Source of the DNA: Noviherbaspirillum malthae
GTDB taxonomy: Bacteria; Pseudomonadota; Gammaproteobacteria; Burkholderiales; Burkholderiaceae_D
Direction: 5' to 3'
Length of the DNA: 64,000 bases
Assembly (NCBI RefSeq): GCF_015352985.1
Contig: NZ_JACYXF010000003.1
Coordinates: forward strand, 124,001 to 188,000
In this document: positions 62,591-64,000 of the stretch, piece by piece
Numbering within the stretch: the stretch's first letter is position 1
Layout of the letters: each line of letters starts with the position of its first letter
The notes under the pieces: generated by a model
The model's database searches: none
What the model was told of the DNA's origin: nothing
Seen by the model: the letters and a program-made list of their open reading frames with translations, nothing else
Program-made: the position numbers and the translations under genes

Positions 62591-64000
62591 ATGACGCTGG
62601 TAAAGAAGTCGAGCAGTGCAAACAATGTGCAAGGCGGCTCGCTGCGCAAGGGCCTGAACCGCATTGCCACTGCCACCATCAACCGGCGCGGCTTCCTGAT
62701 CCACGCCGGTGTCACCGCGGGCGCGGGTCTGCTGGCGCGCCACCTGCCGTTCAACGTGATCGAGCCGGCGGCGGCCGCCGAACCCGTCAACACGGTGGGC
62801 CCCGCAAACACCGAACTCAAGCACACCGTCTGCAGCCACTGCTCGGTCGGCTGCTCGGTCGACGCCATCGTGCACAACGGCGTCTGGGTGCGCCAGGAAA
62901 CCGCCTTCGATTCGCCCATCAACATGGGCGCGCACTGCGCCAAGGGCGCATCGGTGCGCGAGCACGGCCACGGCGAACACCGGCTCCGCTATCCGATGAA
63001 GCTGGTCAACGGCAAGTACCAGCGCATCAGCTGGGACCAGGCGCTCAACGAGGTCGGCGACAAGCTGCTGCAGCTGCGCCAGCAGGCGGGACCGGACTCC
63101 ATCTTCTGGATCGGCTCCTCCAAGCACAACAACGAGCAGTCGTATCTGCTTCGCAAGTTCGTCTCGATGTGGGGCAGCAACAATACCGACCACCAGGCGC
63201 GCATCTGCCATTCCACCACCGTGGCCGGCGTCGCGCAGACCTACGGCTATGGCGCGATGACCAACTCCTTCAATGACCTCAGTCATTCGAAGGCGGTGCT
63301 GTTCATCGGCTCCAATCCGTCGGAAGCGCATCCGATCTCGATGCTGCATTTCCTGCATGCGAAGGAACTGGGCGCGAAGATGATCGTGGTCGATCCGCGC
63401 TTCACCCGCACCGCCCGCTTCGCGCATCACTATGTGCGCATCCGTCCCGGCACCGATATCGCCTTCGTCTGGGGCTTGCTGTGGCACATCTTCGAGAACG
63501 GCTGGGAAGACAAGGAATACATCGCCGCCCGCACCTACGGCATGGAAGAGGTGCGGCGCGAAGTGGCGAAATGGACGCCGCAGAAAGTCTCCGACGTGAC
63601 CGGCGTGCCGGAAGCGGCGGTGCGCCAGGCGGCGGAGATGCTCGCCAAGAACAGGCCCTCTTCCGTGGTCTGGTGCATGGGCATCACCCAGCACCATGTA
63701 GGCACGGCCAACGTGCGCTCGCTTTCCATCCTGCAGCTGGCGCTGGGCAATATCGGCATCGCCGGCGGCGGCGCCAACATCTATCGCGGCCACGACAACG
63801 TGCAGGGCGCAACCGACGTCGGCCCCAATCCCGATTCGCTGCCCGGTTACTACGGCCTGGCCGAGGGCGCGTGGAAGCATTTCGCCAAGGTCTGGGGCGT
63901 GGAATACGACTGGCTGCTGTCGCGCTTCGGCTCCAAGGAGCTGATGGAAAAGCCGGGCACCACGGTGAGCCGGTGGTTCGACGGCGTGCTGGAAAAAAAC
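62591..64000 (+). CDS. fdhA: Formate dehydrogenase alpha subunit, Mo/Cys type, N-terminal part
   Basis: The first 470 codons of a molybdopterin oxidoreductase running off the right edge. A Tat signal (INRRGFLIHAG at 30-40) marks export to the periplasm. A 4Fe-4S cluster is bound by Cys81, Cys84, Cys88 and Cys116 (CSHCSVGC, then GAHC). The Mo ligand is Cys206 (ARICHSTTVAG), not selenocysteine, with His207 beside it. The DHQARICH context is the formate dehydrogenase-N/O signature. It oxidises formate to CO2 in the periplasm; electron and membrane subunits would lie beyond the window. A missing C-terminus limits further checks. Confidence 0.93.
   Translation, partial: MTLVKKSSSANNVQGGSLRKGLNRIATATINRRGFLIHAGVTAGAGLLARHLPFNVIEPAAAAEPVNTVGPANTELKHTVCSHCSVGCSVDAIVHNGVWVRQETAFDSPINMGAHCAKGASVREHGHGEHRLRYPMKLVNGKYQRISWDQALNEVGDKLLQLRQQAGPDSIFWIGSSKHNNEQSYLLRKFVSMWGSNNTDHQARICHSTTVAGVAQTYGYGAMTNSFNDLSHSKAVLFIGSNPSEAHPISMLHFLHAKELGAKMIVVDPRFTRTARFAHHYVRIRPGTDIAFVWGLLWHIFENGWEDKEYIAARTYGMEEVRREVAKWTPQKVSDVTGVPEAAVRQAAEMLAKNRPSSVVWCMGITQHHVGTANVRSLSILQLALGNIGIAGGGANIYRGHDNVQGATDVGPNPDSLPGYYGLAEGAWKHFAKVWGVEYDWLLSRFGSKELMEKPGTTVSRWFDGVLEKN

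Noticed and set aside
63197..63229. Possible selenocysteine codon in the formate dehydrogenase
   Set aside because: The Mo ligand codon is TGC (Cys206), so no UGA readthrough is needed.

Overview
The window is high-GC proteobacterial DNA. The gene content points to a betaproteobacterium of the Burkholderiales, probably Oxalobacteraceae-like; this is an inference from gene repertoire and protein style, because no rRNA or tRNA is present. Both ends are cut inside genes: a RibD/DHFR-like reductase on the left and a formate dehydrogenase alpha subunit on the right. No phage, integrase, transposase or CRISPR array was seen.

Bases 1-31500 are an accessory mosaic of short metabolic and regulatory units. 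They include a GNAT acetyltransferase, an orphan hybrid histidine kinase, a PEP mutase-like enzyme, a PhzF-like protein, a divergent AraC/cytochrome P450 pair, a secreted GH16 glucanase, and an operon of a TipA-like MerR regulator with a carotenoid oxygenase. Several regulator/enzyme pairs follow: LysR/aldo-keto reductase, AraC/DUF2000 and LysR/NmrA/DUF1857. Next come a MASE2-GGDEF diguanylate cyclase, YcaC with a GYD protein, a Tat-exported molybdopterin oxidoreductase with its cytochrome b, an L,D-transpeptidase, and a MerR regulator divergent from a small Cys-pair membrane protein.

Bases 30700-42200 form a molybdenum island. modE, modC, modB, modA and xdhC lie on the minus strand, divergent from coxS-coxL-coxM-coxD-coxE-coxG and a small zinc-ribbon gene on the plus strand. 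The modA promoter carries a clear ModE-type operator. The large subunit has the form II active-site loop (AYRGAGR), so it belongs to the CO-dehydrogenase-like hydroxylases but is probably not a true CO dehydrogenase. The transporter, its regulator, the cofactor-insertion factor (XdhC) and the maturation proteins (CoxD, CoxE, CoxG) all sit beside the enzyme they serve.

Bases 42200-55800 hold bluB, an FAD oxidoreductase with a GntR regulator, a flavin reductase, a FeeM-like acyltransferase, a glutathione transferase and an MHS-type MFS transporter. They also hold a complete aromatic-acid or drug efflux operon (MarR, FUSC, DUF1656, HlyD, NodT-type outer-membrane lipoprotein) with a nested palindromic operator.

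Bases 55900-64000 are respiratory: a cyanide-insensitive-type cytochrome bd oxidase (cioAB) followed by a formate dehydrogenase cluster (DUF3306, a 704-residue multi-cluster ferredoxin, a TorD-like chaperone, a small Tat protein, and the Mo catalytic subunit with Cys rather than selenocysteine).

Noncoding signals worth reading are: a 159-bp palindromic MITE-like element beside the MerR promoter; two inverted copies of a roughly 193-bp multi-palindrome repeat (one inside the fdh cluster); a third palindromic repeat upstream of the MFS gene; and a duplicated 18-bp motif placed upstream of both araC and its DUF2000 partner.
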